The translations under genes and the position numbers were made by a program. The notes under the pieces are model-generated. The model made no database searches. It saw nothing but the letters and a program-made list of their open reading frames with translations, and had not been told where the DNA came from. 64,000 nt of DNA from Triatoma infestans (lineage: Eukaryota; Arthropoda; Insecta; Hemiptera; Reduviidae): positions 30,355 through 94,354 of the forward strand of contig JAAEAF010003131.1 of assembly GCA_011037195.1 (NCBI GenBank), in the 5' to 3' direction. Shown here piece by piece: positions 32,048 to 43,105 of this stretch. Position 1 is the first letter of the stretch; every line of letters begins with the position of its first letter.

Positions 32048-32597
32048 GGCTAGGATTTATGAAGACTTAAAAGTAGGCTACCTCTTTTTAATAAGTCGAA
32101 GTTGTACAGTCGTAATTGCGATCTTTTCTGGCCAATAATATATTTTCTCAATTTACTTATAAAATTATGAAGTCGTACGATTAGGATGCGAGGAATTTTT
32201 CGTCTCGTCACTAAATTGAATGACTTACTTGCTGTATGGTGCAGTCAAGTGGTGGAAAATGAAGGTTTATATTTTGAAGAATAATATACAAGTAAGCGTT
32301 TTTATATTTACTGTTAAATAAAAACTATTTAAATGGTCAACAACTTTCGTAACAGCCTAATATCTGTCATAGTACGATTTATTTTACTTAATTCTTATCA
32401 ATTTCGGATTTTCTTCTATCGTCAGTTTTTGGTTCATCAGGTTTATGTAGAGAGGTTGATTTCTACTCTTTAAAGTGAAAAATAAATCCCTAATAATTGG
32501 CTAAAGAGGGAAATGCTTCTTGTATCAGAGGATCCACATCTATTGAATATTACGTCACTTTGCAACTTAACTTGTTCCATAAAGAATATAAATTTTT
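32048..32597. other. Spacer, nothing recognised
   Basis: Moderately A/T-rich sequence with no supported gene or repeat. Confidence 0.4.
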
Positions 32598-32799
32598 AGT
32601 TTCTGTAAGTGCTGCTAGAGGAAATTTTGTATTCGTGTCAAATCTCGATATCGGGTTTTCACCGGAAATACACGTTCTAAGGTCCCCTGGACCCCCAAAA
32701 AAAGTGGTTTATTTTAGAAAATAGTTTCGTGTTGTGCGTGTGTATATGTATGTGAACAGCATAGCTCAAAAACAAAAAATCGCAGAAATTTCAACATTA
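32598..32799 (-). repeat. Family H copy split by two insertions, 3' part
   Basis: Reversed 3' segment ('gtcaaatctcgatatcggg', 'tttcaccggaaatacacg', 'tatgtgaacagcatagctc'). It continues at 33911-34224 and 35485-35815. The three pieces together make one family H unit in the usual order. Confidence 0.8.
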
Positions 32800-33910
32800 A
32801 CACGGTCAATAATATTGACAATATCAATATTGACAATACAACCATCAATCCTCGTGCTAACTAGTCTCAATATTTCACTACCTTACACGATCAATATTAT
32901 TGTCAATACTTTTACTCAGTACATACTACTTCTGCCACTAGGAGAGTGAATCTAAGTGGTTTTACTCGGTTATTTGCTGGTTTTTTCCCTTCAAAATATG
33001 AATAATCGTACAAAAGCTGGTATTTTGGCGCTTGGCACTACTCGTCAAGTGAAACACAAACACTGGATGAAAGAATGGTTGATGAAGAGAGATGAATATT
33101 CTCATTTAGTACTTGTGAAGGAAAACAGCCTCTGCGTTGTTGAAGATTTCAAGAATTACTTTCGAATGGATGAACCTATCTTTAACAAACTGTTACAGAT
33201 GGTTGAACCCTTATTTGAAAAGACAGGACAGAAATATGAGAGAAAGTATAAGTGTTAGGGAAAGATTAGCCTTAACCCTGAGGTACTTGGCCATAGGAAG
33301 AAATTTTGAAGACGAAGTTTTCAGTCTTAATGTCCCGAACAACTATCAGCAAAGCTGTAATAGAAACCTATGAAACCTTTATATATGTCCTTGAACCTAC
33401 AAGACTTTGAAAAAATTACAATCACCTTTAAAAAATGTATGATTGAAGTTTTATTTTAATATACAAATCTTTCCCAAGAACTTCCACTGGATCGTGTTTT
33501 GAACTGAACTGCAATGAAGGGGCTCTTTAATTGACTATATGAAATGTATGTTAATCAGAAAAATAAGATTAAAAAATTACACTCATCTTTAAAAAATGTA
33601 TGATTAAAGTTTTATTTTAATACACAAATCTTTCCGAAGTACCTTTGTAAGTTATTGTAACACTGTTGTTGAGGTTAGTTTCAACGTTGTATAAAACTAC
33701 TGAATTGAGTATTGATGGAAATATTGCCGCCGCCCCTACACGGTCAATATTATTGTCAATATCCCCTCAATTCTCAGTATTGATGCACGAAAATCAGAAA
33801 ATCCGGATTTCCATCAATACTCTATCAATATCTACCGTCAATACAATTTTTTCACCATACACGGTCAATCAGTAAGGTATTGTCAGTATTATTGACCGTG
33901 TAGGGGCCAC
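32800..33910 (+). mobile_element. PIF/Harbinger DNA transposon inserted in family H
   Basis: The right end is GACCGTGTAGGGGCCAC and the left end ACACGGTCAATAATATTG. The inverse match is about 25 bp; the outer 10 bases of the left end appear lost. A 25-base word (ACACGGTCAATATTATTGTC) recurs inside both ends in inverted orientation (about 32897, 33737, 33860), giving each terminus a foldback. A transposase fragment lies between. Continuity of family H on both sides fixes the insertion. TTA is a plausible target site on the right. Confidence 0.8.
32998..33410 (+). pseudogene. Harbinger transposase, N-terminal fragment
   Basis: Starts MNNRTKAGILALGTTRQVKH and continues KHWMKEWLMKRDEYSHLVL, FKNYFRMDEPIFNKLLQMV and a (frameshifted) NMRESISVRERLALTLRYLA, IGRNFEDEVFS and SKAVIETYETFIYVLE. 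This order (basic W-x-x-x-W-L-x-R-R start, ERLAxTLRFLATG, ISxxVxETCxAI) is that of the HARBI1-like helix-turn-helix region. A frameshift lies near 33250 and another near 33340. The catalytic DDE half is absent. In intact elements this protein works with a separate Myb-like partner, not present here. Confidence 0.8.
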
Positions 33911-34224
33911 TTTAGATATCACCATAGTTATCCGACAGTAAGTTATCTGTCAAAATTTCTCAACCGGAAATCGAGTACATTCTACTGAATGGATTTATCA
34001 TTTTTTTACGATTTTCTCAGAAATAGCTCCAACGGATTTGCTTAACTTAATTAGTATATCAACAATACATATTAAGAGCTACAACTTTTATTTGAAACAT
34101 TTCTCTAGGAAAATTCATTTAATTCCGTTTTTTGGGAGTGAGGTGGGTTGTGTTTTCCACTAAAGGTTGTTTGAATTTATTATATAATTGTATCATCTAA
34201 ATAATATTAACTAGAATTAAATAT
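33911..34224 (-). repeat. Family H copy split by insertions, middle part
   Basis: Runs from 'tagatatcaccatagttatc' through one internal module to AGAATTAAATAT at 34213-34224, where the 1.26-kb insertion begins. Confidence 0.8.
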
Positions 34225-35484
34225 CAGAATTAGAAATATTTGCCGTGATAGCCTGCTTCTTTTTGTGGTCATCGACCGGTTTCGGGCGTTCGCCCATTAT
34301 CAGAATGTTTTTGTCAAACAGTGTAATAAGATGGACTTGCACAGAGCAAATACAGTTGATACTGAAATGTTATTGGTGTGTTGTGTTGTATGTTTGTCGT
34401 AGCACGAGCGGTTTATTAAAAGGGCTTGTAAGTATATATGTTTAAGAGTGAAGTATCAGTAATAATCAAGAGATCACACTGTTTTTAAAATAGATATATT
34501 CTCTAAGTGAAATTAAGTTACTTTAAAATATCACAATAATATGCTTATAAGCATACTGAAATTAAATGGAATAAACTCTTATGTTATAACTTAAACTGGC
34601 ACAGTCCTGATGTTTTCTCCTTGGTGTCTACAATAAAAACTATGTATTAATAAATGATCTAGAATAAACGCAAATCTCTATCACTGGCATGAGTTTAAGA
34701 AAGCGATTCCTGAAGCAAGTGTTCTGGCTTTGAAAGCAGAATGCAAACTGTCCGAAAGAATGCCTTCTCTTACAAAACAGTTGGCCAAGTGGCATTGTAA
34801 TAATTTAACGGATTCTTGCGCCTTTGTCTCTTGGTTTGCACTGACCTAGATTGTAGTATACCTGGTTCTACCCCCATCACTAAATACACGATTTGAACTA
34901 TCTAATTTTCACAAAACTATTTTCCAAAACTATTATTTTTCCATTTCGTTCTTCCACTACAATACACTGGATTTTTAAAATGTTTTTATTATGACCTAAC
35001 TAGGTTAAGAGGGGGGAGTTGCTACCTGAATGGGGAAAACACATGTTTCGGTCCTTTAAAGAAATTGTTCCCCTTTAAAATGGAAACATCAATCAGTGGG
35101 TATGTATAACTTAAACTATGTTTTTTGAAAGAGATTTTATTTTGATTTTATTTTGATAATTATTTACCCATACCATCTTATTATTTTTATTTATTAATTT
35201 ATAAAAGAGCGAAATAACACGAAAATACCAGCCGTGGGCCACTGTGGAATAGTTACTTGATAAGAAATGATAAAATCCGTGCTGAATGATCGTAAGATAG
35301 TATAGATACGTTAACTTACGTTGAGCTATTAATCTACATAAGCAAGTTAATTGGATAATTATACATTCCATTCCACATTTCATCTTTTCATAATTCACAA
35401 ACATCATTCACGCACGTATGTATACACTTAAATATGGTTTTTTTTTTTACAGGCATAAATAAACCACAGACCTAAACCACAACA
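34225..35484. mobile_element. 1,260-bp insertion with 12-bp target duplication
   Basis: AGAATTAAATAT occurs at 34213-34224 and again at 35485-35496, while uninterrupted family H has it once. The inserted DNA begins with the hammerhead-bearing unit also seen at 52033 (TAGCCTGCTTC...GGTCATCGACC). It then continues with a segment (34360-34640) also found at 41585-41875, and ends in poly-T plus 'acaggcataaataaacc'. A minus frame at 35407-35111 has no recognised match. The long, non-fixed duplication length suggests target-primed retrotransposition. A defective Penelope-like element or retrozyme is a reasonable guess, but no reverse transcriptase was found. Confidence 0.6.
34270..34307 (-). ncRNA. 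Hammerhead motif with one core change
   Basis: Minus strand: CATT, CTGATAA, stem II GGGCG-AA-CGCCC, GAAAC, CG, GTC, GATG. Identical to the motifs at 52 kb except CTGATAA for CTGAAGA (core G lost) and a G-T pair in stem I. Probably inactive. Confidence 0.5.
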
Positions 35485-35815
35485 AGAATTAAATATGTTG
35501 CCAATAAACTGAGTTCAAGCAAAAGACGGTTGACCAGAAGTGCGTTTTTACTGAAGTTATTTCAGTTTTCTACGATTTTATACCGAGACGGATTTCATTA
35601 AATGTGTATTACATTAACTATGAATACAGTTTAATGATCTCAATTTTGTAGGCTTTTTATCGCGAAATTTTATTTAAAAATACTTTTGTGGGGTCTTTGT
35701 GGGTTTTTTCCTCAAAATAAAAAGGTAGACATTTAGTAAAATTTGAAGAGATTGTCACTTAAATCTTGTAAATTTATTGCTTGATTAGAATGTCGTGTTA
35801 GTGTTCCATACCAGA
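35485..35815 (-). repeat. Family H copy split by insertions, 5' part
   Basis: Resumes after the duplicated AGAATTAAATAT and runs to a diverged reversed 5' end ('gtgttccataccagattt'). Confidence 0.75.
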
Positions 35816-35836
35816 TTTTTTTTTCCGTTTCGGTAT

Positions 35837-36555
35837 GAATATTAACAATATTATCCTTCCCATTGCGAACCAAGTACGATATTGCGGATATTTCCTGACA
35901 AACGACTAACATGGAACCCTCATTCTAGACTGAAACGAATTGACTGCAACTTAAGGTACAAAATGCTAAAACGACTACTTGACAAACGTTCAAAACTGAC
36001 TTTAAGGAACAAGAAAATGCTATACACTGCTCTTTTAACCCCCATTTGGACATACGGCAATAGAACTCTAAGGCACTGCAAAACAATCCAACCTTAACCG
36101 ACTTCAAACTGTACAATGTAAGATCCTAAGTACAGTAGTTGATGCTCCCTTCTACGTCTCCAAACACACAATCCACTCCGACCTTAACCATTCCATTCAT
36201 CTCAGAGCTAGCCCAATTTCGTTACACAAAATTTCACTCCAAACTAAATTTTCACCATAATCCTCTGATCCAGAATATGTCCACCAGAATACTGCCCAGA
36301 AATCCTTGTCGGAGGCTGAAGCGGCCGTGGCCACGCGACCATCTTAACGTATAAAGTCGACCTCCTAGGGTAGCTGCTGTGTGTAAGCTTGCAATAGTGG
36401 CAAACAAGGCTTCCATTACTGGATGGTCGTCGTTTATATCTCTCAAGTAACATGTATATACATACATACATACATACATATATATACACACAAATTACGC
36501 ACTCATCACTTTTGCTTGTTGTACATTGTATACAGTTGCAAAATAAATTAATGAA
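35837..36555 (+). pseudogene. Jockey-type LINE, 5'-truncated, plus strand
   Basis: From 35880 the frames give RIFPDKRLTWNPHSRLKRID, NLRYKMLKRLLDKRSKLTLR, KKMLYTALLTPIWTYGN, then (after frame changes) PFYVSKHTIHSDLNH-like, FISELAQFRYTKFHSKLNF and RRLKRPWPRDHLN. This is the RT C-terminus, downstream of YADD. The 3' UTR ('ctcctagggtagctgctgtg', 'gttgtacattgtatacagttg') is that of the copies at 22.0 and 28.3 kb. (CATA)n at 36455-36480. It abuts the oppositely oriented copy at 36556. Confidence 0.88.
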
Positions 36556-38015
36556 TTTTTTTTTTTTTTTTCTCTCTCCTTCAATAATTTATTTGCAACA
36601 CTGCAATAGATACAATAAGCAAATGTGATGAATGTTTACTAGACATGATTTACATGAGAAGAAAATACCCAGTGATATTACTTCAAGGCGTTGAAGTTAA
36701 TTTAAAAGGTCACGGTGCCACTGACGCTTCAGGCGTCGAGATGGATTATCAGGTAAGGTTTGACTAGCAAGTTGGTGAACCAAAGGATTATGATGATAGG
36801 ACAGGGAGTTATGGAATCTTTGATAGCGTGATTTAATTAGATCGGACACATATGGAATGGATAGGTCATTATGTAAGGTTTTATTGGAGACATAATAAGG
36901 AGCATTGGTAATTTTTCGTAGGATTTTGGACTGTAAGGATTGGATACGGTAAACGTTGGAATGCTTAGTGGACCCCCATACCTCTAGTCCGTAAGTCCAT
37001 ATTGGTCGTAGTAAAGTTTTGTATAGTGTGAGCTTATTTTTTAAAGTAAGTTTGGATCGTTTGTCTAAGAGTCTTGAAAGGATAAGAAATCGTCTATTGG
37101 TTTCAGTCCTTTTCAGTCTGGTATGGGGGTTCCAGGTTAGTCTTTTGTCTATATATAACCCAAGATAGCGTACTCTATCAGCAGTAGGTAGGAAGGTGTT
37201 ATTTAATTTAACACCAGGACAGAAGGAGTGGCGAAGTGTAAACGTGGTGTGAATACATTTCTTTTCATTAACTTTTATCTTCCATTTTTTGCACCACTCT
37301 TCAATTAAGGAAAGATGATCTTGAAGATGACTGGATGCAGCAGTAGGTTCGGTATGGGAGGAAAGTATAGCAGTATCATCAGCGAAGGTTGATGTTACTG
37401 TATTAGGGTGTAGGGGAAGGGGTCAGCCGTGTATATTGTGTATAAAATTGGACCAAGGATACTACCTTGCGGTACTCCAGCTTTCACAGGGAAATAGGGA
37501 GAAAAGGAAGAACCCTGAGAGACTTGGCAAAATCGATCACTCAGGTATGATTTAAGAATAAGGAAATAGGTATATGGTAGGATGCTTTTGAGTTTCCACA
37601 GCAGTCCAGGGTGCCAAACCTTGTCGAAAGCCTGAGAGACATCAAGGAAGGCCCCTGTACAATACTGTTTCTTCTCAAAGGAGGATGCTGTGGCGTCTAC
37701 AACCCGATGAACTTGTTGTATAGTGGAGTGCATTTGCCTGAAACCAAAGTGATGGTCGGGAAGGGTTTTAGAAGATTCTAGGATAGGAATTATGCGTTTA
37801 AGTAAGAGCTTTTCTAGGATTTTGGACATTACTGGAAGTAGACATATTTGGCTGGTAGGAGCGGGGATCATGCAACGGTTTTCTGGGTTTGGGGATCATC
37901 TTTATAATAGAGAATTTCCACAATGTAGGAAAATAAGTAGTTCTTAGAACGGAATTATATATGTAAGTTAAAAATAGTAGAGCACGTCTTGGCAGTTGTC
38001 TGTGTATCAGATTAA
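36556..38015 (-). pseudogene. Jockey-type LINE, best-preserved copy
   Basis: On the minus strand from 38010: RQLPRRALLFLTYIYNSVLR, YFPTLWKFSIIKMIPKPRKP, LLPVMSKILEKLLLKRIIPI, HHFGFRQMHSTIQQVHRVVD, FLDVSQAFDKVWHPGLLWKL, GVPQGSILGPILYTIY. After one small indel near 37430 comes FADDTAILSSHTE with the catalytic (F/Y)ADD. The frame then runs without a stop through RYLGLYIDKRLTWNPHTRLK, LLDKRSKLTLKNKLTLYKTL and PIWTYGLEVWGST to RRLKRQWHRDLLN and a TAA at 36699-36697. Only about two single-base indels (near 37430 and 37845) interrupt roughly 1.3 kb. Endonuclease and ORF1 are lost by 5' truncation. Poly-A tail at 36556-36570. Confidence 0.92.
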
Positions 38016-38698
38016 TGAATAAATTAATGAATTAAAAAAAAAGGTATAAATATAAGAACATGAATGCATTTTATAACTTATAATATAACAAACATCATTA
38101 TGAACTCAAATCTAGTTGAGTTCTGGGAATAACTAATTACAACTCGTAGAAACGAAGAAACAACAGTTTGTCTCGAACAAATAATTATTTATAATAATAA
38201 ATTCTTTTCATATAAATAAAAATAAATACGTGAAATAAATTAAATGTATATATTTTTTTGTATATACTAAAATGAATCGCTTAAAGCAGTAATGTTTTAT
38301 ATACAAACAAAACTGCAGCTCGAAATGCATTCATAATTGCATGACTATCATTTTTTATGATTTGATCATGGTTAAGTTGTAATAGTTTTTTTTTTTTTTT
38401 CAAATATATAACCACTATATATTATAGTTGAGTATATGTTTGAAATCGTTAGCACGCTATTGTCAATATGAACAACATTTCAAACTGTTTAGTAGCTTCT
38501 ATTTATTTAACCTCGAATCATTTGTGAACGTTTGTTTAAAAAAAAAATAATATTCGCCAACAACCAAATATATATATAATATTTCAAACTTTCAATATTA
38601 AGTTCAATGATCTTTACAGATCAATAAACTTTGACTTGAACTATATAACCAAAAAAAAAAAATTATTATAATAGTAATAAAAATAAAATAAAAAAAAA
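38016..38698. other. AT-rich stretch, nothing recognised
   Basis: A/T-rich with poly-T near 38386-38400. No gene supported. Confidence 0.5.
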
Positions 38699-40340
38699 TC
38701 TGGTGTGAAACACTCACACAACTTACTTTTACTCCAATTCTCAAAATTATAATTGACAAATTTATAGTTTGTGTACCAAATTTAACGAAATTCGTCAAAA
38801 ACTGAAAAAAAAAAACGGTTCAGTAAAAAGCGTACTTCTGGTTTACTAAATTTCTTGAAACTCGGAATTTTGGCCATTTATTTATTTCTAATTAATTTTT
38901 TTTTGGATGATAGAATTGTATAATAATCAACTGTGATAGCACTTTAGAGAAAAAACATACCCCACATCCTAAGTTCCCTTAGATGAATTTTTCCAGAGAA
39001 ATGTTTTAAATAAAAGTGTAAAAATCTTTGCAAGTTTAGTTTATATACGAAGTTTCAACAAAATCGTCTGAGCCATTTTTTAAGAAAAAAAGAAATAAAT
39101 CATTTAGTAAAGTGGTAAACTAAAGGCACTTCCGGTTATCCGATTTTTTTCAAACGCGGAATTTCAACAACATATTTATTTATTTGCCAGAAAAAAAGAT
39201 CAATACATCCTTATTGGCAAGGTCAAGTATAATATAATTTAAAATCACATAATTGTCAAGGCAGAACTTAATTTTAAAATATTCATGTATCTCATACAGC
39301 GGGTGAGCTAATAACAGTTTTTTAACACTAGCTTTGAAACACTTCAAATTCTTATTTTTCATATTCGCTGGTAAATAATTATATAGCGAGATGGACAAAC
39401 TATGGAAGCTGGTACGAACTTTTGTCAACCTGTTTCTACTCTGAACAAGATCATTGCGCCTTCTGGTGAAATGATCATGAACTTGCGAAAAACTTATAAA
39501 TTGTCCTTCATTGCACTTTACGTAGACGAGGCATTGGAAAATAAATATGGCTGGTAGTGTCATTATATTCAATTTCTTAAACCAAGAACGACAAGGTACT
39601 TTCGAGTCTAAACCCCCAAATAACTCTAATTGCCTTCTTTTGTAACCTAAGTATTTTTTTGCATTTGGCAGCATTACCCCAAATTATAGTAGCATAGCAC
39701 AAATGGCTATGAACATACGCAAAATATGCCAACTTTAAAGCTTCCAAGTCAACCGACATTCTTAATTTTCGTAAGACATAGATTCCACGAGACATTTTAC
39801 CCATGACATTATTAACTTGATCTGTCCAGTTCAGTCTAATTAATATTATTTAGATGATAGAATTGTCTAATAAACTGAAATAGCACTTTAGATAAAAACC
39901 TAACCCCACCCCTCCCCACAAAAGTGTCCTTAAATGCATTTTTCTGGAGAAATGTTTTAAATAGAAGTTGTAGTTTTGTATGTATAGTTGATGTACCAAG
40001 TTTGAAGAAAATTGTTGGATCTATTTTGGAGAAAATTGCAAAAAAGTAAAAAAAAAAAAAACAACTAGTAAAGTGGTACTTCCGGTTGTGGAATTTTGAT
40101 AGATAACCTACTATCGGATACCATGGTGATACCTAAACGGAATATCAAGTTTGAACTTTCTACGATTTTTCGTTTTTGAGCTATGCTGTTCATATGCATA
40201 CACACACACACACAGGGCATTTGCTAAAAATCACTTTTTTGGACTCAGAGGACGTCAAAACGGATATTTCCGGTGAAAATTCGATATCGAAAATTTAACA
40301 CGATTACAATACTTCCTCTTACTAGGATTAAGAGAAAGTA
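38699..40340 (+). repeat. Family H copy split by a LINE
   Basis: 5' part 38699-39177 and 3' part about 39835-40340. The order of modules is normal and the junction falls in the 'caacatatttaattctaatt' box. It ends with the usual CTCTTACTAGG hairpin and AAAGTAAAA, with a CA tract at about 40198-40215. Confidence 0.88.
39178..39835 (-). pseudogene. LINE reverse transcriptase C-terminus, third type
   Basis: Two overlapping minus frames (39804-39577 and 39674-39180) read GKMSRGIYVLRKLRMSVDLE, LKLAYFAYVHSHLCYATIIW, GNAAKCKKILRLQKKAIR, then WFKKLNIMTLPAIFIFQCLV, FTRRRNDLVQSRNRL and LPANMKNKNLKCFKASVKK. This is the thumb/C-terminal region of CR1/L2-like LINEs (YHSHLxYGIxxWGN, LQKKAIRxI, LxxLPxxIK). 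A single frameshift near 39600 separates the halves. The tail has AAATAAATA-type repeats next to family H. 5'-truncated just before the NxVxxKMxRGI block. No target duplication could be defined. Confidence 0.85.
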
Positions 40341-41584
40341 AAAACGGGACATTAAAAATTATTACTATAATTATTACATTACTAAATAACTGTTCTACTT
40401 ATTTTTTTTTTTTTTTAGACAACAACTTTTAATAAATCATATATTTCAAAAATATAAAGAACAAAGGTAAAAAAAAAAATTACATTTTATATCTTCAAAA
40501 CCCACTCTGTTTAAATATAATTTTAAACTGTTCACAGTAAACTTATCAAATCAGATTTGTTTTCGTAAAGCAACGTCGTCATCAACATCCATATTTAGCT
40601 AACATTTCATACAAAATTATTGCAATAATAATTTGAGGCCTGAAAATGAAAACTGACAAATTAAATTTTAAAAAAAAACTTCACCAATAATAATTATCTC
40701 CCCACCTTTCATACGTTATTATGGTCACACCTATATTTTTATTTAATTATTTTATAATATACAGGTTATGTTAATTAGTGAAAGCAACTAAGATATATAT
40801 TTATTTTTTTTTTTCATATGAAAACCTAAATAAATAAATCAAAATTATATTTATAAAGAAAAAAAAAAAGTCAGTTAATAAAATTTAAACTGACGAGTTA
40901 TTTCGATATCTCAGTTTCTTTTATTTATTTATTTATTTTTTCTGATTAATTAATACAGTTTTCCCTCAGAAAAATCATTAATTTGATTTCTGTTACCAAA
41001 ATAATAATAATAATAATAATAAAGTTAAAATGTCCAGCAGTGAGACATTCTTAATAAGGAGGGACTACATGCAGAGAGAACATAGCTGGCCGGATAACTT
41101 GTCCTTAATATATCTTCTATAGACATATTTCTGTGCCAACTCCTTTACAATTTTAATACTAATCTTTTAAATTTTAAAAATAATGGATTTCTTATCAAGC
41201 CAAGTTTTAAATTTTATTTAATCGGTGGAAATATTATTTTTTTTCGTACAGAATGTGTTTGTTGTATTTTTTTTAACTATAACAAAAGTATTAGGCCTAG
41301 AGATCAAAAATCTTAGATGTTAAAAATCTTAGACTGATAATGCTGAAATCAAGTTGCAGGATATTAACTATCAGTGCAGGGTGTAAGCTGATGGGCCCGC
41401 ACAAGTAAATATCAATTAAGTTTTGGAAGATGACCCAATATTTTTACGCCATAAATTAGGGGGTACCAGTGTATTGTCTAAATAGCATGTAGTCGCTGGT
41501 GATTTAAAATCAGAAATCTCTTGATATAGGAAGCAAACACGAAAGTAAAGTGATTAACGCTTTGCATTTATTGCGTAGTGAAAT
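40341..41584. other. AT-rich stretch with (AAT)n
   Basis: (AAT)n at about 41000-41022. The segment 41025-41120 is of normal complexity but unrecognised. Confidence 0.45.
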
Positions 41585-41875
41585 GTATTTGGTGTGATGT
41601 TGTATGTTTGTAGTAGCTTGTGTAGCACGAGCGGTTTTGTAAAAGGGCTTGTAAGTATATATGTTTAAGAAGGTGAAGTATTAGAAAATAATCAAGAAAT
41701 CACAACTGTTTTTAAAATAAATATATTCTCTAAGTGAATTTAAATAGCTTTATAATATCACAGCGATTATGTATAAATCAATTATTTATCTAGATTAATG
41801 CTAAACTCTTATGTTTTAACTTATAATTGGCACAGTCCTCTGATGTGTTCTGCTTCGGTGTCTAAAACAAACAAC
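41585..41875 (+). repeat. Dispersed repeat shared with 34360-34640
   Basis: Shares 'gtagcacgagcggttttgta', 'agggcttgtaagtatatatg', 'aatatattctctaagtga' and 'aattggcacagtcctctgat' in the same order. The hammerhead-bearing start found at 34.3 kb is absent here. Confidence 0.7.
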
Positions 41876-42640
41876 ATTGAAGGAATGGTCTTTTAATTGT
41901 TATTTCCAATCATCCCCTGTGAAAAGAAGGGGTACACAATGCTATCAAGTTCATGAACTCTAAAAGACAATAGTGGTCTTCTATCTGAAATGTCCTTTTT
42001 GCAAGGGAATTGTCACATATTCTTCATAATTTTGATTTTTTTTTCAAATTAAGTAGATTTTTATATTTCTTGCATCCATCACAGTGTAGTCACAAGAAAT
42101 GCTTTGTAGGAGACATTTTAGAGGCATGAGGGAGAAAAAATTGTGTAAGCACTATGATCAGGAGAGTGGGTTTATTGTGGCTTTGAATTATTGAGGAACA
42201 AGGGTATATCCTGGAAGGACTATTGCTGCTGTGGACTACCTTCTTATGATCAAAAACCGTTAGAGGTCCACGTTCTATATTGCAAGATGTATTTCCCGGA
42301 TGTATTAGGTGAAGTGATGTTGCAACATACAGTTTTCTGCGAACTGAAACCTTGTGCACATTCTTGCAGCAAGACTGATCTTCGCAATGACCTTTTTGTT
42401 ATAACCATGAGTTGACAGCTTTTTACATTATACTACTGTATGCTAATTCTTGGGTTGTTCTGCTTTTATTTTAGCGCGGCAAAAGTGCGGTCTAATTAAT
42501 GTCTACATTATTCGATTGCGATTGAAGATTCACAAAATAATAGTAGCGAAGATATTTATTGTGTTTGGATGGATTATTTTGTTATAATTGGAAATCCTTG
42601 CCTTGAAACTCCCAAAAGTGATGAGTTATTCTTTAATGAT
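41876..42640. other. Unrecognised segment with weak open frames
   Basis: Opposing frames at 42090-42359 (-) and 42191-42415 (+) overlap. The + frame (CCCGLPSYDQKPLEVHVLYC and onward) is cysteine-rich. I cannot support either as a gene. Confidence 0.3.
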
Positions 42641-43105
42641 GTTTACATCAGACGTAGCCCGCAAGGAATACTTGTTGCATACAGTAGTTTGGAGAGTAGT
42701 GACTCCACGGGTTACCACAGCTCATTAATCTATGCACTTCGTTAGAACAGTATACAATACACTTAAACTACATACACTTCACTCTTTACAGACAAGGACA
42801 AACACAGTATACAAACTAGGGTCTCCGTCCCTAGATAAATGACCTAAGCCAAGGGAGAAGGAAGGTATTAGCTCAGTGGAAGCGCTGGGCTAACAATACG
42901 GAGGTCCTGGGTTCGAATCCAGCATGCTACTCTTAGATTTTCTCTTCCTAGGAGACTCTACAACTCACTGTACGGGGATGGGCAGTGTTGCCTAGAGCTA
43001 AAGAATACTGCTTAGAGACCGGCAGTGCACTGAAAAGGCTCCGGGGAGGCACAATAAATCTTTCAGGTCGCAGTGCAATAATCCCCTACAACAATCTTAC
43101 ATTAG
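42641..43105 (+). repeat. Composite repeat that includes a SINE
   Basis: The flanks of the SINE also match 56160-56870 in reverse: 'gagtagtgactccacgggtt', 'agtatacaatacacttaaac'-like sequence before the SINE, and 'tttcaggtcgcagtgcaata' after it. The repeated unit is therefore larger than the SINE. Confidence 0.65.
42860..43050 (+). mobile_element. tRNA-derived SINE, family A, copy 4
   Basis: A box TTAGCTCAGTGGAAGCGCTG, B box GGTTCGAATCC, then CTCTTCCTAGGAGACTCTAC, GGGATGGGCAGTGTTGCC and AAGGCTCCGGGGAGGC. Confidence 0.85.
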
